Numbered from the stretch's first letter, positions 13,891 through 26,264 are shown. The stretch: DNA of 64,000 nt from Lineus longissimus (GCF_910592395.1 NC_088309.1:1554501-1618500); one strand, 5' to 3'. The notes: a model not told the origin generated them from the letters alone. Program-made: numbers and translations.

Positions 13891-16800
13891 TAATGTATAT
13901 TGCATTTTCCTCTCTTTAGTTACATTCAATTCGTTTATCTTTCGATGCTAACATGAACAATCAAGTTGTTAAAAAAGCTCAGTTTTGCCCAAAATCACCT
14001 CCAATGGCCAATTATAACCAAATTATAGCATACAAATACAACTTACAATTTTCGAATTCAATAATTTGGTTAAGGAGTCCACATAAACCTGAGTAATTAT
14101 CATATGACTTGTATTATTGGTTCGCTCAAACCAAAGAGATGAAACTGTCATTCCTTGTCATGTACGAGGAATTGAAATGGTTCTGCATCTTCATCACAGA
14201 TGGAGAACGAGGGAAGCACTTAGTATTTGTCAGTGGTTTTCCATTTTATGATAGTGTGTGTGCATGTGTGTCTGCTGCCAACCAAATATATGCGTTTGCC
14301 TCCCCATCTCCTCTCCCATAACACAACCCTCAAGAACATCATCGCGGTCAAACATAATTTTGTCGGAGAAGCGCTAAGCCTTAGTTTGATTGTGTTTATT
14401 AATCTGTATATGATGGTAATAGTGTGAATTCGTAATAAGTTGGCATGCTCTGTATCAACTATTCCGCCAAGAATTGTTTGTCATGCAGTATGATGCATTA
14501 CTCCATCGAGACTGAAGCGGGCAGTCGGGAGGTGGCCAAATTCCCAGGGCGGGGGTGGCTGTGCCGGAAATCAATAAACTGCTGCTCTGATTGTTTGAAT
14601 ACCCAACATAATAAAGTTAATACCAGGACAACACGCTTTAAAAGATGACGGGTAAAAGCACAGACACTCAATTTGTCACGTTGTACACTCTCTAAGCCTG
14701 AACTTTACAGCTGCGATTACTCTCTCGGTGAACTGTAAGTTGGTTAGGAGGCTGCACTTCCCGATAAAGCTGTCAGGATAGCAGTGCACTTAACAGTTCC
14801 GAAAGATATTGGTTATGATCTTTAATGAATCTTACAAAAATCTTGTAATGAATGTACGTGCACGTGAACACGAAGCTGAATACGATCTCAACTAGGAAAC
14901 TGTATCTGGATTTTCGACCTGGGTGCACAGTATGTCTAGAAGAAGATTTCTTTGGGAAGACTTTTCTGCAGTGCAAGACCGGCTCAGGCAATGAACGGTT
15001 AAGAAGACAGGTTACCCGATATCTTACCAAGTAACCGTAGCTAAGGTTTGTTTTGCCAGGTATTGGACAAATCTCATATTGCCTTCCTCCAGCGCACCGC
15101 CGTTCATCTATAATTTACCTCTGCCCTTTCTCGTACAGAAGCGGCAAGCTGACTTTATAATGCGGATGTGGTACATGGCCTGATCTACCAATACCACCAA
15201 GTCATCGCTTTGTCTGAGTTTGCAAATTGGCGATTTATAAACAGCCTCGAACATTTTCTCCTTCACACCATATCAGAAGTTTCCTCGACTCAGTTTCCTG
15301 AGGTGTTATTTGTAGAAAAACGACATCTTTAATTAAGATTGCAATCAAAGCAAAATATTTTCTAAGAGAACAGCAAAACACTACCGTGGTGTATTTGCAG
15401 TAAGAGCCGTTTCACAGGTTTTGTGCTGAAATGGGTTCCTATCTTTTCCGGCTCTTGACAATGAAAGCGATCGTATTCCGCCTGTAATCAAATACCACGG
15501 AAACTCGAGCAGTAAATCTTAGAACTGACGGATTACCTCACCTAGACCAGTGAAAGTTGGATGGATGATTTTAACCTCCTACTGCCAATATCATGACCTT
15601 TTCATGACTATTTGCATGACAAAGACAGAACTGATAGTTGAGTTATAAACGACTTACCATACCATGATGAATTAGTTCAAACATAACTCACCTGAAAGAT
15701 ACAAGTAAGACACCGTGAGATGTCAGAAGGATACAGGTAAAACATAGTCAAATGTTAGAACGATACAAGGCTAAACATCCATGAACATGAAGGTTTAACA
15801 TGGTAACCTGTCAAGAACCTGTAAAGACGTTACGTTTAAGTTACGATGTACATTATTAATGCACATAAGTACAGATAACACGTAAAAAATTTCTCATTTA
15901 TTTGTCGCATGGAAAACGGATCTCAAGATCCTCCAAAATTTGACAACACATAGCATTTTTTGTATGGGCTATGTTTAATATACTACCGAAATTAAGTGAT
16001 GTAAACATACTGAAAATCGATGTAGAGCCTTGCCGCCAAGTACTTGACATGAAATGTTACGAATATATGCATGTATAGTGGGCCGTATCCCTGAGATTTC
16101 TTTCAGAACCTTCCTCGGTAAATGCGTAGTTAGTGGTGACATATTCACTTAGACATCTCCATTGTTTAAACTAATTCACAGTATTTCTTTATCACAAAAC
16201 TCACTATCGTTTCTCACATAAATTTAAGGCGGACGAGACAAGAACACAACTTCCCTCGAGGAGATGACCTCCGCTCTAGCACGTTTACTAAAGTAATTAA
16301 AGTAAACGGACCATAATGATATCGAAGTTGCAAACGCTCTCAAATATGTTTGGAAGCAAGAGTCAGAAATTGTGTTTGGTATAAAGTTATCATCTCCTTA
16401 CAAGTTTACAGTGATAATTAACTTCAAGCATTGTCGGCATTTTCAAGGAAATCAGACTCTACACGTGCCTGTGTTGCTTGCTCTATGTGTAGTCATCATC
16501 ATTCTACTAGTACTACCCTCTGAATAACTTGCAGTAACCTGCAAGCTCCAAAGACCTGTTGTGCACCTTGGTGCCTCTTCCGAAGAAAAAACTGCATGCT
16601 TTCTATATAACGCTAAGGAAACTCTCTACATAACAGTAGCACTCGACCGGTAATTGAATATGAGTTGTTTCAAGAGTTCCAGAAAAAACTAAAAAGAAAC
16701 GAGGAACATAGGTGTTAATTGCCATGCTGCCTTCTGCAAAGGCTTCAGGCGATCTTGAGGTATGTTCATCACTGTTTTAACACCGCTGTAGTGTGATCCA

Positions 16801-19800
16801 CGTATCCATCAGCGCCCAAAGGTACGATAGTGGTTTTTATACAATGGATAGGGAAGGATTGAACTGTTGAAAACATCTGGTGATCAGCTCAAGTGCCATG
16901 TAACACTTAACATGTACACTCAAAGGGTGATACACTGGAGGAGACATTTTTTATTTTTTATTTTTTAATTCAGGTAATGGTTCGTTAACATCAGATTTAT
17001 GATGCAAAACTTTTTGAAAGCAAGTCGACCTACCGTTTCACTTGCTCGTACTTATTTTTCAGTTTCTGGTATTGGGTCTTATTTTTCCAAAATCCCCAAA
17101 ATACAAGTTCACGCATCACTTCACTCTAAATTCGGTGCACTGTAGACCACCACGACATTCCAAACTATATAACCTTAAAGTGCAAACCAGGTACGTCGGT
17201 TGTCTGGCCATGCCATGTCTTAAGGGAAAAAAAGTCATTTTCGAGCCACCCTGAACTCACAATACGTGGAGTTGGGAAAAGAATCTATAGTTAAATCTTA
17301 GGAAATCGATACCAATTGTCTGTATTCAAAGATTGGATATTACTGATAAAACACGGCGTGTTGACTTAGAGTGATATTGCACTTTGGGTCGATCTGTCAA
17401 ATTTATCAAATTATTTCTGTCTGAATGGATGAGCTGTCTTTGGTCTGATGGTAAAGAGCTGACTTAGGCGAAAATATCAATTTGGTAAAGAAATGACTTG
17501 GGCATTTGTTTTATGAGGGTGACGCAATGGAATACGAATGATAAATCCACCGCCGGATGAGTTTCAGTAATTAGTGCATCTTACAGGTAACAAAGAGGAT
17601 GGCTCTCATTGCTTCAACCATTCGCAGAATGTGAACAAAACGTTTGCAAGACTCATTCCAATGCACTTGAAACGCTGACGCTTAATTACCGGATACCAGC
17701 TTAACGTTGAACGATATTCTTCAACACCTTGGTTAGAATCTTTCACTTCAGAATGGTTCATGTATTAGTATCGTTTCGACCACAGAGTTTTAGTTTTGGG
17801 AATAATGTTATCCTATTAGGTTGGAAAGTCGAAAGCAGATCATCGTTGAGGACACTCGCTTCGATCATGCAGAAGAGGTCAAAGGCATGTATATATGTTG
17901 GTTTAAAGACATTCGGGACATGTATATATATTGGTTCAGAGCGACTGATGCGGTAGGTGTACGAAATGCGCTGCCATCGGCGGATTTAACATTGTAAAAA
18001 GAAGCTGCAGCTATGCTGTACCGAGCTAGGAGTCTGTGAAAGACTTCGTTTAAGAGCTACAAAGAATGTTTGACCAGCAAACTACGGCTTGCTTTCTGTG
18101 TACATTGTATATATGTTCTAACGTTACTTACCTATTATATGCGTTATGGCGATCCCGAATACGACCCAAAAGATCCGCATAATTACAGGTGATAGAATCG
18201 TAGTGGTATCAAGGCTCGACAAGACATATACACCATCTAAATTCGAGCCGCTTTGAACCAAACTAAGAGAAATAACATCTCCTTCATCTCCGCCAACCCA
18301 TTACGACCTATTCGTTAAAATATCAATAGGTCCTATATATCCTCATATTTAATCCTGAAACACGTGTTTTTGTATTTATTCTGACTCCCACTTTGCAAAA
18401 AGTTCAAACGGAGTATTCCCTGCTGGCATCACCATAACATTCCCTTTTCTCCTGAACAAGACCAATATACACTTAAACACAGATTGAAGGTTTTCTTCGA
18501 CAATACCTTCACCAATAGCGTAAAACAACGTTGAAGTCCATGGTGGAAGACTCAAATAATCATATTAAGTTTGTTAAGTTCAAAAAAGATGAAAAAGTAC
18601 AGAAGCATTTTCTTTAAAATTAAACTCATCAAATGCATCAATGAGAGAAGTAGTGTTTGTCAAAACGATAGTACGTATATGTTGAGGTGACCGTGCAGAA
18701 TATCCAACAACGGCTTCAGCTAGTTTCCTTAAACTTTTATAGTTTCTTGTGACGACTGCAGAGAAAGGAAAAGGTCACCCAGGTGGTTCGGGGTACGAAT
18801 TACAAGCTCCATAGGCGATCAAGGTAAATCGTTACAGGTAGTATTTGTAAACCGTTGCTTGTAATCACCATGCTCTCATTTTGAAACCCATATTGCTTAT
18901 CTTGCTTGCTCTTGGAAGCAATTTACACGTTCATTAGCACCTGTCTTGAGAAGTTCTTAGAGCGAAAGTTGCAATTGTTTTAAGACTTCCAAAGGTGATG
19001 ATGCGCATCAGGTTCATCGTTGGCTACATATCATCCAGGTAAACTCTTCTACAGGGCTTTTTTTCAACCTATGAATACATTTGAAAAGGCATTGCATTGT
19101 ATTTTTCAACTGTTCATTGCGCTCGTTATCACTATTTTAAATGGAACGTAATTTTTCAATCAAACTGAAAGAAAAGGTTTGTGGATGAACCGCCTCGCAA
19201 ACAATTCAACATACATCAATCGTATCAGTTGGTATAAACTGAGAGCATCGGTGGTCATCGCCGGTGCCTGGAATAGAAGTCAGCGACTGCAGCAACCTGC
19301 CATCAATATCAACCCCAACCATGTCCAACCAGCAGACAAGCGATCCTTTCCTCTTCATCACAGAGATATTTATCACTGTGACATAAATCGCGAGCGCTTT
19401 AACACGGTGAAAGCCATACCAATAATTACATCGAAGAAAAACGAAAAATACTGTTGGCCGCTTCGCTGTCATGGAAACGTCAAACCAAACCGTTTGAAAG
19501 TGTTTACTTAAGTCATGACGGTGGCAAATCTCCTGCACTGATCAACACTTTTGTAGGTAGGTTTCTTTCGGTGCATTTATATGCAAGGGCATGAATAGTT
19601 GGTGTTGGACGGTTACAAGTTCTCTCTGTAGTGGCATTTTGACACCCCAAGTCAGCAAACCGTGAATGGCCTATATAAGTCGTTGAAATACTGGCGTTAG
19701 CAGTTAACTAATGGATTTGGTTACCTATACTGTCCAGGCATTATTACCCATTTGAGGACTTCCTCTTCCCCGGCGTTGATCAGAGACAGGTGTTAAGCCC

Positions 19801-19835
19801 CATTCGGAGGACTCTCAAGAGCAGGAAAGCAACGC
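13891..19835. other. Intergenic stretch without supportable gene
   Basis: Only short open frames with no recognisable product. Contains a weak three-unit 32-bp tandem repeat at 15698-15793 and T-rich runs near 16947-16970. The frames at 19179-19538, open on both strands for 110 codons, share the same bases and show no domain. Confidence 0.5.
15698..15793. repeat. Degenerate three-copy 32-bp tandem repeat
   Basis: Units starting at 15698, 15730 and 15762 all begin GATACA, followed by a purine-rich stretch and a variable TGTCAGAA, TGTTAGAA or similar end. The spacing is exactly 32 bases, although the units have diverged considerably. Confidence 0.5.
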
Positions 19836-19905
19836 CGGTCATCCAGAAATTGAACCAGGGCTTTTGAGTGATAGCCAGCAGCGACGAGGCTAACAAGGCT
19901 CTATG
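19836..19905 (-). repeat. tRNA-like SINE fragment, resembling the copy at 1-62
   Basis: On the minus strand the order GAGCCTTGTTAGCC, GCTGCTGGC, then CCCTGGTTCAATTTC follows the same order as the element at the window start (GAGCCTCATGGCC, ACTGCTGGCC, CCCGGGTTCGATCC). The A and B boxes are degraded. Likely an older member of the same tRNA-derived family. Confidence 0.38.
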
Positions 19906-20312
19906 TAATTGAGGACAATTTGGAGCAGCTCAGAGCATACTCTTATATGTTTCATATCGACAAGTAGATAATTCTGAGGTGGATAACCCCGTCTACTAAA
20001 TGAAAAATCACGCCGTCATCATCCTGCAGCTCTATTACCTCGATGTCTATAGTCATTGAGCACACAGTTAGCGCAGTAAAACATCCAATGTATTAACCAA
20101 TCTGGCGATGAAAAGAACGCTTCGTGGGCTGGCGTTTAACTTATAAATCAGTGCATGATTCCTCTGTCAACGTGCGCCATCAGTAAGGACCATTTAGTCT
20201 GATTGCTTGTACCGAGGGTGTCTTGCTCCATCAGTCGAGAGTGGCTGGATCCACCAGTGTGCTGTTCCAATTACTCCCACAAATAGACAGAAAACGCCGT
20301 GACTTGCAGGTC

Positions 20313-20315
20313 TAA
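20313..20315. repeat. Harbinger target-site duplication, left copy (TAA)
   Basis: The TAA directly before the left terminal repeat matches the TAA directly after the right one at 23304-23306. A 3-bp TAA/TWA duplication is characteristic of PIF/Harbinger insertion. Confidence 0.85.
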
Positions 20316-20345
20316 AGGCCCGTCTCCATTAGAGCGTTTTTGCGC
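20316..20345 (+). repeat. Harbinger left terminal inverted repeat
   Basis: Thirty bases beginning AGGCCCGTCTCCATTAGAGC, identical to the reverse complement of 23274-23303. Just inside lies a CG-rich subterminal region with small self-complementary pieces such as CGTCGCACGACGACG, a plausible binding region for transposon proteins. Confidence 0.93.
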
Positions 20346-20616
20346 GTCGCACGACGACGCGATTATACGCGCGGAAATCCGCTTCGATTGCTCTAATTGA
20401 TTTTCCTTTACCCCTATCCACAAGAGCGTAGCGGATAACTTAATCAATTTCTGCTCGACGGACACCGCCGGCGGATTAAATAAGAATGCAAAAATAGCAT
20501 TCAAAGCGTATTTACTCGGCGGTCATTTGACACATAAATTCAGTCATATCCACTTTATTCCGTGCATTGCCCCCTGAAAGCACTCGGACTGTGCAGTTGT
20601 GGTTGTAGGGAGCATC

Positions 20617-22713
20617 ATGCCAGGTGACTTGATAGAAAGACTCATTTTTGAGATCGAAAAGCACCCAATGATATATGATAAGTCCCTAGCCGAATTCAAA
20701 GATACTGAAAGGAAAGAAAGGGTATGGAAGCAAATTGGTGATAAAGCTAATTTAACAGGTAAGTTCAAGTTTATTTTGAAGCATATTGATTTAACAGAAG
20801 TTGAGAGCCCCGCCCCACTCAGTCCGTGTACCACCCCCACCAGACCATGGACCCCCACCTTGGAGGTTTGCAGCTTTCAGTCTCTAGTGGTCGCCAACTT
20901 TCTAGTCCTCCCCGAAACACACTTGGTTTTGCCAACTGCCCCAGCTCTAGAACTAAAGTAGTCCTTGTACGCTTCTCGGACCATGAGAGCATCTTTCTTT
21001 TGCCGATGGCCAGATTTTTCCAAATCGTTCAGGATTCCATCACACGTATCCTCTTCGTCAGGCGTGACATCATTCGTAACTGGTCTGACAGGAACTGGAA
21101 CACCCCTGTTCTGTAACATGTTGTGCAATACACAAGTGGCCTTCACAACAATATCAACACTTTCAGCGCTCAAAGGAATTTTCCGATGGTAGAGCCTCCA
21201 CCGATTAGCAAGGATACCGAAGGCATTTTCTGATATCCTTCTGGCCCTGGAAAGCCGATAATTGAAAATTCTTTGATCGTCCCTTAAGTTCTTTCCAGGG
21301 AAAGGGCGAAGGAGGTTTTCCATAGCCGGAAATGCCTCATCCCCTACCACGACGTGTGGAACTGGTTCGACTCGTTGTTCTGCCCCAGGAAGGCATTTGT
21401 TAGCTGGGATCTCGAGGGTCCCATTCATCAGCTTCTTACCAAGGGTACTCCTTTTGAAGATTCCCCCATCACTATTTGAACCGCAGCTGCCGACGTCAAT
21501 GACTGTGAAGCAATAGTTCCAGTCAACAAGTGCAAGCAGTACCACAGAAAAGGTTTTCTTGTAATTAAAGTACAAAGTCCCAGAATTTGCTGGTGCAAAA
21601 ATCTGTACGTGCTTGCCATCCATCGCTCCCAGGCAACAGGGAAATTGCCATTTGCGTCCAAACCCATCTGCTATGTCTTCCCATTGCGCTCTGTTTGGTT
21701 GTGGCATATACATTGGCTGCAGAGCATCCCAAATAGCCTGGCACGTTTCCTGAATAATTTTCGATACGGTATGTACTCCAACGTAGTAGCTGAAGGCAAT
21801 GGTCTTGTACGAATCCCCGGTGGCGAGGAACCTGAAATCATGATAGTAAAAAATGTTTTAACAATAATTTCTTTTTATAACGTTCAAGTTGGACTTGCGA
21901 AGACGAAGTGGAAGAGTGTCCGCGACGCTATTAGGAAATATTTAGATGCCATTCCCATACCGAAAAGTGGTCAGGGCAGGACGAAACCCAAGAAGGAATA
22001 CAAGTATGCAAAGATGTTGGAGTTCCTGAGGCCACATATGGAGAACCGCAAGTACGTAAAAAAAAATTTCAATCACATTACAATGTATGATAGCACAATA
22101 GGATATGTCAAGGAAATGTTATACATGTAGCTCAGCTCCTTGATAATATATTTCTTTGTATTGCAGGTCTTCTGGCAATCTTGAGGACCTTGATACAGAT
22201 ACAATTGAAGCAGGCGATGATATTCCGATTGATAATAGCAATGCCGAAGACGAACTCGAGTTGGGTGATGGAACCTCATCGGAATACAATGACAAACAAC
22301 CAGAAACATTCGCTGCACCAAAACCCAGATGCCAACAAAAGAAAAAGGCTTCAAAACCAGCATCTGAGGTGGATGACGCCATAGTTTCTTACATCAAAAG
22401 CAAGAATGAAAAGAAGCCAAAACAACCGGATGAGGATGAAAATATTTCTGACTTTATGAAATCAATGATTGCGAGTATCAAAAAGTTTCCGCCACAAATT
22501 AGATCCAGCATCATGTTCAAAATTCATGGTTTAGTGCATGAGGCCGAAATGCATGTAATCTACGGGAGCAGTGGCAACCAAGCATCCCAGCATATCCAGG
22601 GTAACCCATCCACCTCGACCGGCTTCTCCAATGTTGGTTCGTGCATGGGTATGGGCCAGATGCAACAACAATCAAGCAATTCGACAAATTGGAATGCTCC
22701 AAATTTAATGTAA
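20617..22713 (+). CDS. MADF-BESS DNA-binding protein of Harbinger transposon
   Basis: Three coding exons, 20617-20758, 21889-22051 and 22167-22713, give a 283-aa protein. Intron 1 is GTAAGT to AAG, intron 2 is GTACGT to TTGCAG, and the frame is kept across both junctions. Residues about 5-103 form a MADF domain: LIERLIFEIEKHPMIYD, then VWKQIGDKA, KTKWKSVRDAIRKYL and the closing FLRPHMENRK. An acidic and then lysine-rich linker follows. Residues about 194-230 form a BESS motif (FMKSMIASIKKFPPQIRSSI...), which mediates protein contacts in MADF-BESS proteins. The tail is rich in Ser, Asn and Gln. The first in-frame ATG is used. By analogy with the Myb-like Harbinger partner it should bind transposon DNA and help recruit the nuclease. 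Intron 1 holds the whole last exon of the opposing transposase gene. A candidate ATTAAA poly(A) signal is at 22746. Confidence 0.85.
20770..20775 (-). terminator. Candidate poly(A) signal of the transposase
   Basis: AATAAA on the minus strand, about 100 bases after the transposase stop. It falls just inside MADF intron 1, short of MADF exon 1 (20617-20758), so the transposase transcript could end without covering the opposing first exon. Confidence 0.45.
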
Positions 22714-23093
22714 CTTCCAGAAATGTTTGTATGGAACAACAATTGATTAAAAATTTGATGAAAATTACTTTCTTACCTAAAACATATTGCTAGTCGTTCC
22801 TCAGGTCCAATCGGCCTCCTGAATGCCGTGTATTCCTTCGTTATGTAGCCCTTTACGTTATCCAAAAGCAAGTTGAAATGTTCAGGCATCATTCGAAAGT
22901 ACAGGAAAAACTTGTCCTCATACCCAAACAGTTTCTTCACAAGATGATGGTATTCACCATATACTGCTCTTTCCTTCAAGATGGGATGCACCCAGTACTG
23001 ATGTCTTCGTTTCCTCTTCCTTCGTCCGTCATAAAGGTAAAGGGTTAACACCTCGATATCAGAATCTGAGGAATCAGACGACCAAGCGGGCAT
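20877..23093 (-). CDS. Harbinger DDE transposase (nuclease)
   Basis: Two exons, complement 22777-23093 and complement 20877-21831, joined by a GTAAGA-TTTCAG intron, give 423 aa. The joint restores the family signature LAICFRFLATGDSY, which supports the splice. The N-terminal region is basic (DGRRKRKRRHQ, residues about 23-33), followed by a helical region with a helix-turn-helix-like FLATGDSYKTIAFSYYVG. The DDE_4-type nuclease domain has GAMDGKHV with D177, GDEAFP with D270, and RISENAFG with E307, a D-36-E spacing. All three catalytic positions are present and there is no internal stop. It would cut and rejoin the transposon ends at TAA targets. The start ATG at 23093 lies about 70 bases downstream of a TATA-like site. 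Its intron contains MADF-BESS exons 2 and 3. Confidence 0.92.
22746..22751 (+). terminator. Candidate poly(A) signal of the MADF-BESS gene
   Basis: ATTAAA, 33 bases after the MADF-BESS stop and 25 bases before the edge of transposase exon 1 at 22777. Its position would end the transcript close to the boundary of the opposing exon. Confidence 0.35.
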
Positions 23094-23164
23094 TTTTGTA
23101 GTTTACTGTGGCTCTCACCATGAACCAGGCTTGACTGAATGTTCCCGGACCAAGCCCATGTCAC

Positions 23165-23172
23165 TTTTTATA
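23165..23172 (-). promoter_or_regulatory. TATA-like box for the transposase
   Basis: TATAAAAA on the minus strand, about 70 bases before the transposase ATG and inside the right terminus. Spacing fits a core promoter. No comparable clear TATA box was seen ahead of the MADF-BESS start; TTAAATAA near 20476 is a weak candidate. Confidence 0.45.
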
Positions 23173-23273
23173 CGCGCGAATAACGCTCTTAAGAAACGCG
23201 ATAATGGAGACCCCTTCCAAGAATTACCACCGCTGCGCAAAACGACGCGCAGAAACGCGTCGTTTTTCGGCGA

Positions 23274-23303
23274 GCGCAAAAACGCTCTAATGGAGACGGG
23301 CCT
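23274..23303 (-). repeat. Harbinger right terminal inverted repeat
   Basis: Exact reverse complement of 20316-20345 over 30 bases. Inside it is a second CG-rich self-complementary block (AACGACGCG and its complement around 23240-23265), resembling but not matching the left subterminal block. Confidence 0.93.
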
Positions 23304-23306
23304 TAA
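23304..23306. repeat. Harbinger target-site duplication, right copy (TAA)
   Basis: Matches the left TAA at 20313-20315 and directly abuts the end of the terminal repeat. Confidence 0.85.
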
Positions 23307-26260
23307 GGGCTTTGGCTACAAGCAGGCCAGACAATGATTACTCCCAAGTCCCGTGTCCTGCATAAATTTAATGTACTTAGTATGGTGTATGTAGTGCAAC
23401 AAATCGCATATTTTCAGAAGTATTTCAGCGTCTTGAACTGCACAAGACCACTGATTTCCTGTTAAGAACAAAAGAAATCTAGGATATGATCCAACATACA
23501 TTTACATCATTTACAACATACATTTACATTTACATCTGTGTGCTCATAGCTGTCCGTTTCTCCAACAACCGAAATTCCACACTTCTCAATAAATCAGCGA
23601 AAAGAACATTCTATACGACGTTTACAAGCTTCCCGTATCTTTCGATTTATCTGATAACTCTGTTTAGAATCGTGTGACGACATCCTAGCGCCTGAGCTCA
23701 CAAATCAGATCAAACAACAAATAAAGTTGAATTTGTCTCGATCTTTGGGAATTGATTCAAACTGATTGGATTATCCAATTGGCATTTGGCTTAATGTAAT
23801 TTGTCCGCTGAACCGGTCACGCTCACCCTCTGGACTGTGATTACAATGTTTGTATGCTTTCGTAAACTGCACTCCTGATACTAACACATTTAGCTTACCG
23901 TGGGGAGAGATCGAGGAATAAATCTATCATCTGTCTCTCAAAATCAATAGAACTTGGGAAGCTAAAGGTACCGGTGGGAGTAAATGAAATATATCAAAAC
24001 CCTGTCGCGAAGTTCGTTTAACCTTGACCAACAAGATGTTCAAAACAAATAAGCAGTCGATACTAATAAGCTTACATGTATATGATAAGAAAGGAAAGTG
24101 GAAACCAAACAAGAAATGGAACATTTTCAAGACCAAGATCCTTAAAGGCAACGTAAATTTCATTGCTAAACGTCATGGAAATAGCGGGATCAATCTGAAA
24201 CTGTCATTTTGTAATCTGACCTCTCGGCCAGAACTCATTTCTACTGCATAAATGAGTTGTACGTGAGGTAAACACTAAACTATGAGCTTGGCCAAAAAGA
24301 GCCTGTTATTGGGATTGGATCCCTGATACTTCAAGCAAATCGACGTGACCAGCTAGTGAATCTTGTTAAACTTGACCTAAAATGTACTGAGAACGAAATT
24401 AGCGGATAAAATCGAGGATGAGTTTAGAATGTATTGCCATTACATGTACCTCAAGAATGCTGAAGCCTATTGGACAGGAAGTGTATGACACCATATTGCT
24501 TTCAGACTCGACCATTGATTTGGCAATTTACATGTTGAATGTTGAGAAGAAAATGCCCCAATATCATAACACTTAACACGCATATTGAGATCTTCATGCA
24601 AGCTTAAGCGTGTATTGCTTCAAACGGACATTAGGAAGGTCACAATACAACAGCGCTGCTTTTCTAGCCCTGCTCATGTTGATTAAGAGAAAAATAGTAT
24701 TAATGGCCTTCTGACCAGCTGCGATGTCGTTGGTCACTAATTAGGAACTACAGTGCAACACACACAGAAGTAAGATATGTCACAGCTGCGACTCGCAGAA
24801 TGCCAAAGAAAAGCACTGAACCGAAGCATCACTATATTGTTAGGATCTTTGACCATATTAGTCATGTGCATGTCGGAGCTTAAGCGGCGAAAAAAAGAGA
24901 TCCTCCATTGAGAATCATAGACTTATAAATCGAGCTGCCAGCCGCAGTAGCCACGCTGGCCAGCTCATCCGACTGGTCAACAGGGTTGCTAGGAGTATTG
25001 CCGCAGTCCTCCAATCAATTTCGGAATCCAACATGTCAAATATTAGCTCCACATACGTTTGTTGATCTCATTTCTTCGATACACACTGCGGTGATTGATA
25101 CGTTTTTAGAAGTATAAAGCACACTACTTGTGCACACTTGACATTTCCTCAGAAACGTTTTTTGGTCTTTCTAACACAGTTGTTTGTTGTTGATACATGA
25201 ACGAACTTCAGTGTGAAATAGCCACTAAGACTGGTTTCTCAGAAGTGATACGCGATACACTACTCTATTACTGTTTATGTCAGTGAAATTCCGATTTGTG
25301 AAAATCGACAATAACTGAAAACCTTTTTCTCTTAAAAATATTGGCCATCAAGACTGGGCGTCAATTTTCGGACAGCTCTGAACATTCACCTCAAATCTGT
25401 TCAATGTTCTAAACTTATCAGTCAGTATTTAATGTTTTCTCGCCAATGCGCCAGAGTACCATCCACTAGCATGCGTATGATTCAAATCTATATTATTTGA
25501 TAATTAGCATTGCTTTTCATGACCATGTACTGCAACAAGTTGAAGCAATTCCACCGCAGCTGAGATTCAACCTTGGATTAAGAATAATTCTAAACGAACC
25601 GTTTGATCGCGAGTCATCATCAAGTTAATTGACTGCAGTCAATGTGCAACCACAAAGCAATCAAGGATTAACTACCTCTCATCACGACGAACGAGGAGAT
25701 CAAAGAAACAGCTCCATTAAATGACGAGGCGGGTCCTTCTCACATGCCGTTCTACACATCACCTTTATCGATCAGTACATTTTTTTACTAACAGGCGGAA
25801 GTAGAGCTAAGAGAAGCGAAGTGAGGCGAAATGTGTGTGCAGAAGCTGTACTGCAGACTGAGGTAAAGACGTCTGTCGAAAACATACGTAAGTTCAGAGT
25901 ATCCGTCGAGTATTCAAAGAAAGCAAGAAAGGTTGAAAATATTGGAAGAGCATTATTTTATCACCGATGTTCCAATAATTCAAGCATCCAGTCATTATTC
26001 AACGGAGCGACGGTCAAGTTATTTTTGATTCATCGGGTAGTATTCCAATCACCGCCGCCCTTACCAAAGGCGAAGGTAAACAGGGACATTATGGCGACCG
26101 TGTTATGTACGCTAGCCTTTGATCAATTTGCGGATGTCACAAATAACGGCAACAGCCAAAAAGAGAGCACACACCAAACAGCAGTACTATCTGGAAATCA
26201 TCACTACGACAGTACGTTCTGGAGAAGCCTGAACAACCAATTGATTGTTTATCAAATATT
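23307..26260. other. Intergenic stretch without supportable gene
   Basis: Contains a short CATTTACA-type run near 23496-23536 and an unrecognised 148-codon frame at 25821-26267 with no domain, no strong start and no conserved-looking motif. I do not call a gene here. Confidence 0.5.
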
Positions 26261-26264
26261 GTAC

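Larger units (their letters stand above)
20316..23303. mobile_element. Complete PIF/Harbinger DNA transposon, 2988 bp
   Basis: The element is bounded by 30-bp identical terminal inverted repeats and a TAA target duplication. It carries both expected proteins: a DDE nuclease on the minus strand and a MADF-BESS DNA-binding protein on the plus strand. Both are spliced, both keep open frames across canonical GT-AG junctions, and all three catalytic residues are present. The genes are convergent and interleaved: each gene's exons fall in an intron or terminal gap of the other. Intact ends and intact frames suggest a young, possibly autonomous copy. Harbinger mobilisation is known to need both the nuclease and a Myb/SANT-like partner; MADF is a relative of that fold, so the partner role is an inference here. 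Confidence 0.92.

Noticed and set aside
8480-14935. Shared GGATTTTCGAC(G/C)TGGG at about 8480 and 14910
   Set aside because: The similarity does not extend beyond about 30 bases with mismatches. Too short to call a repeat family.
19179-19538. 110-codon frames open on both strands
   Set aside because: Mirror-image open frames with no motif on either strand and no splice or promoter context.
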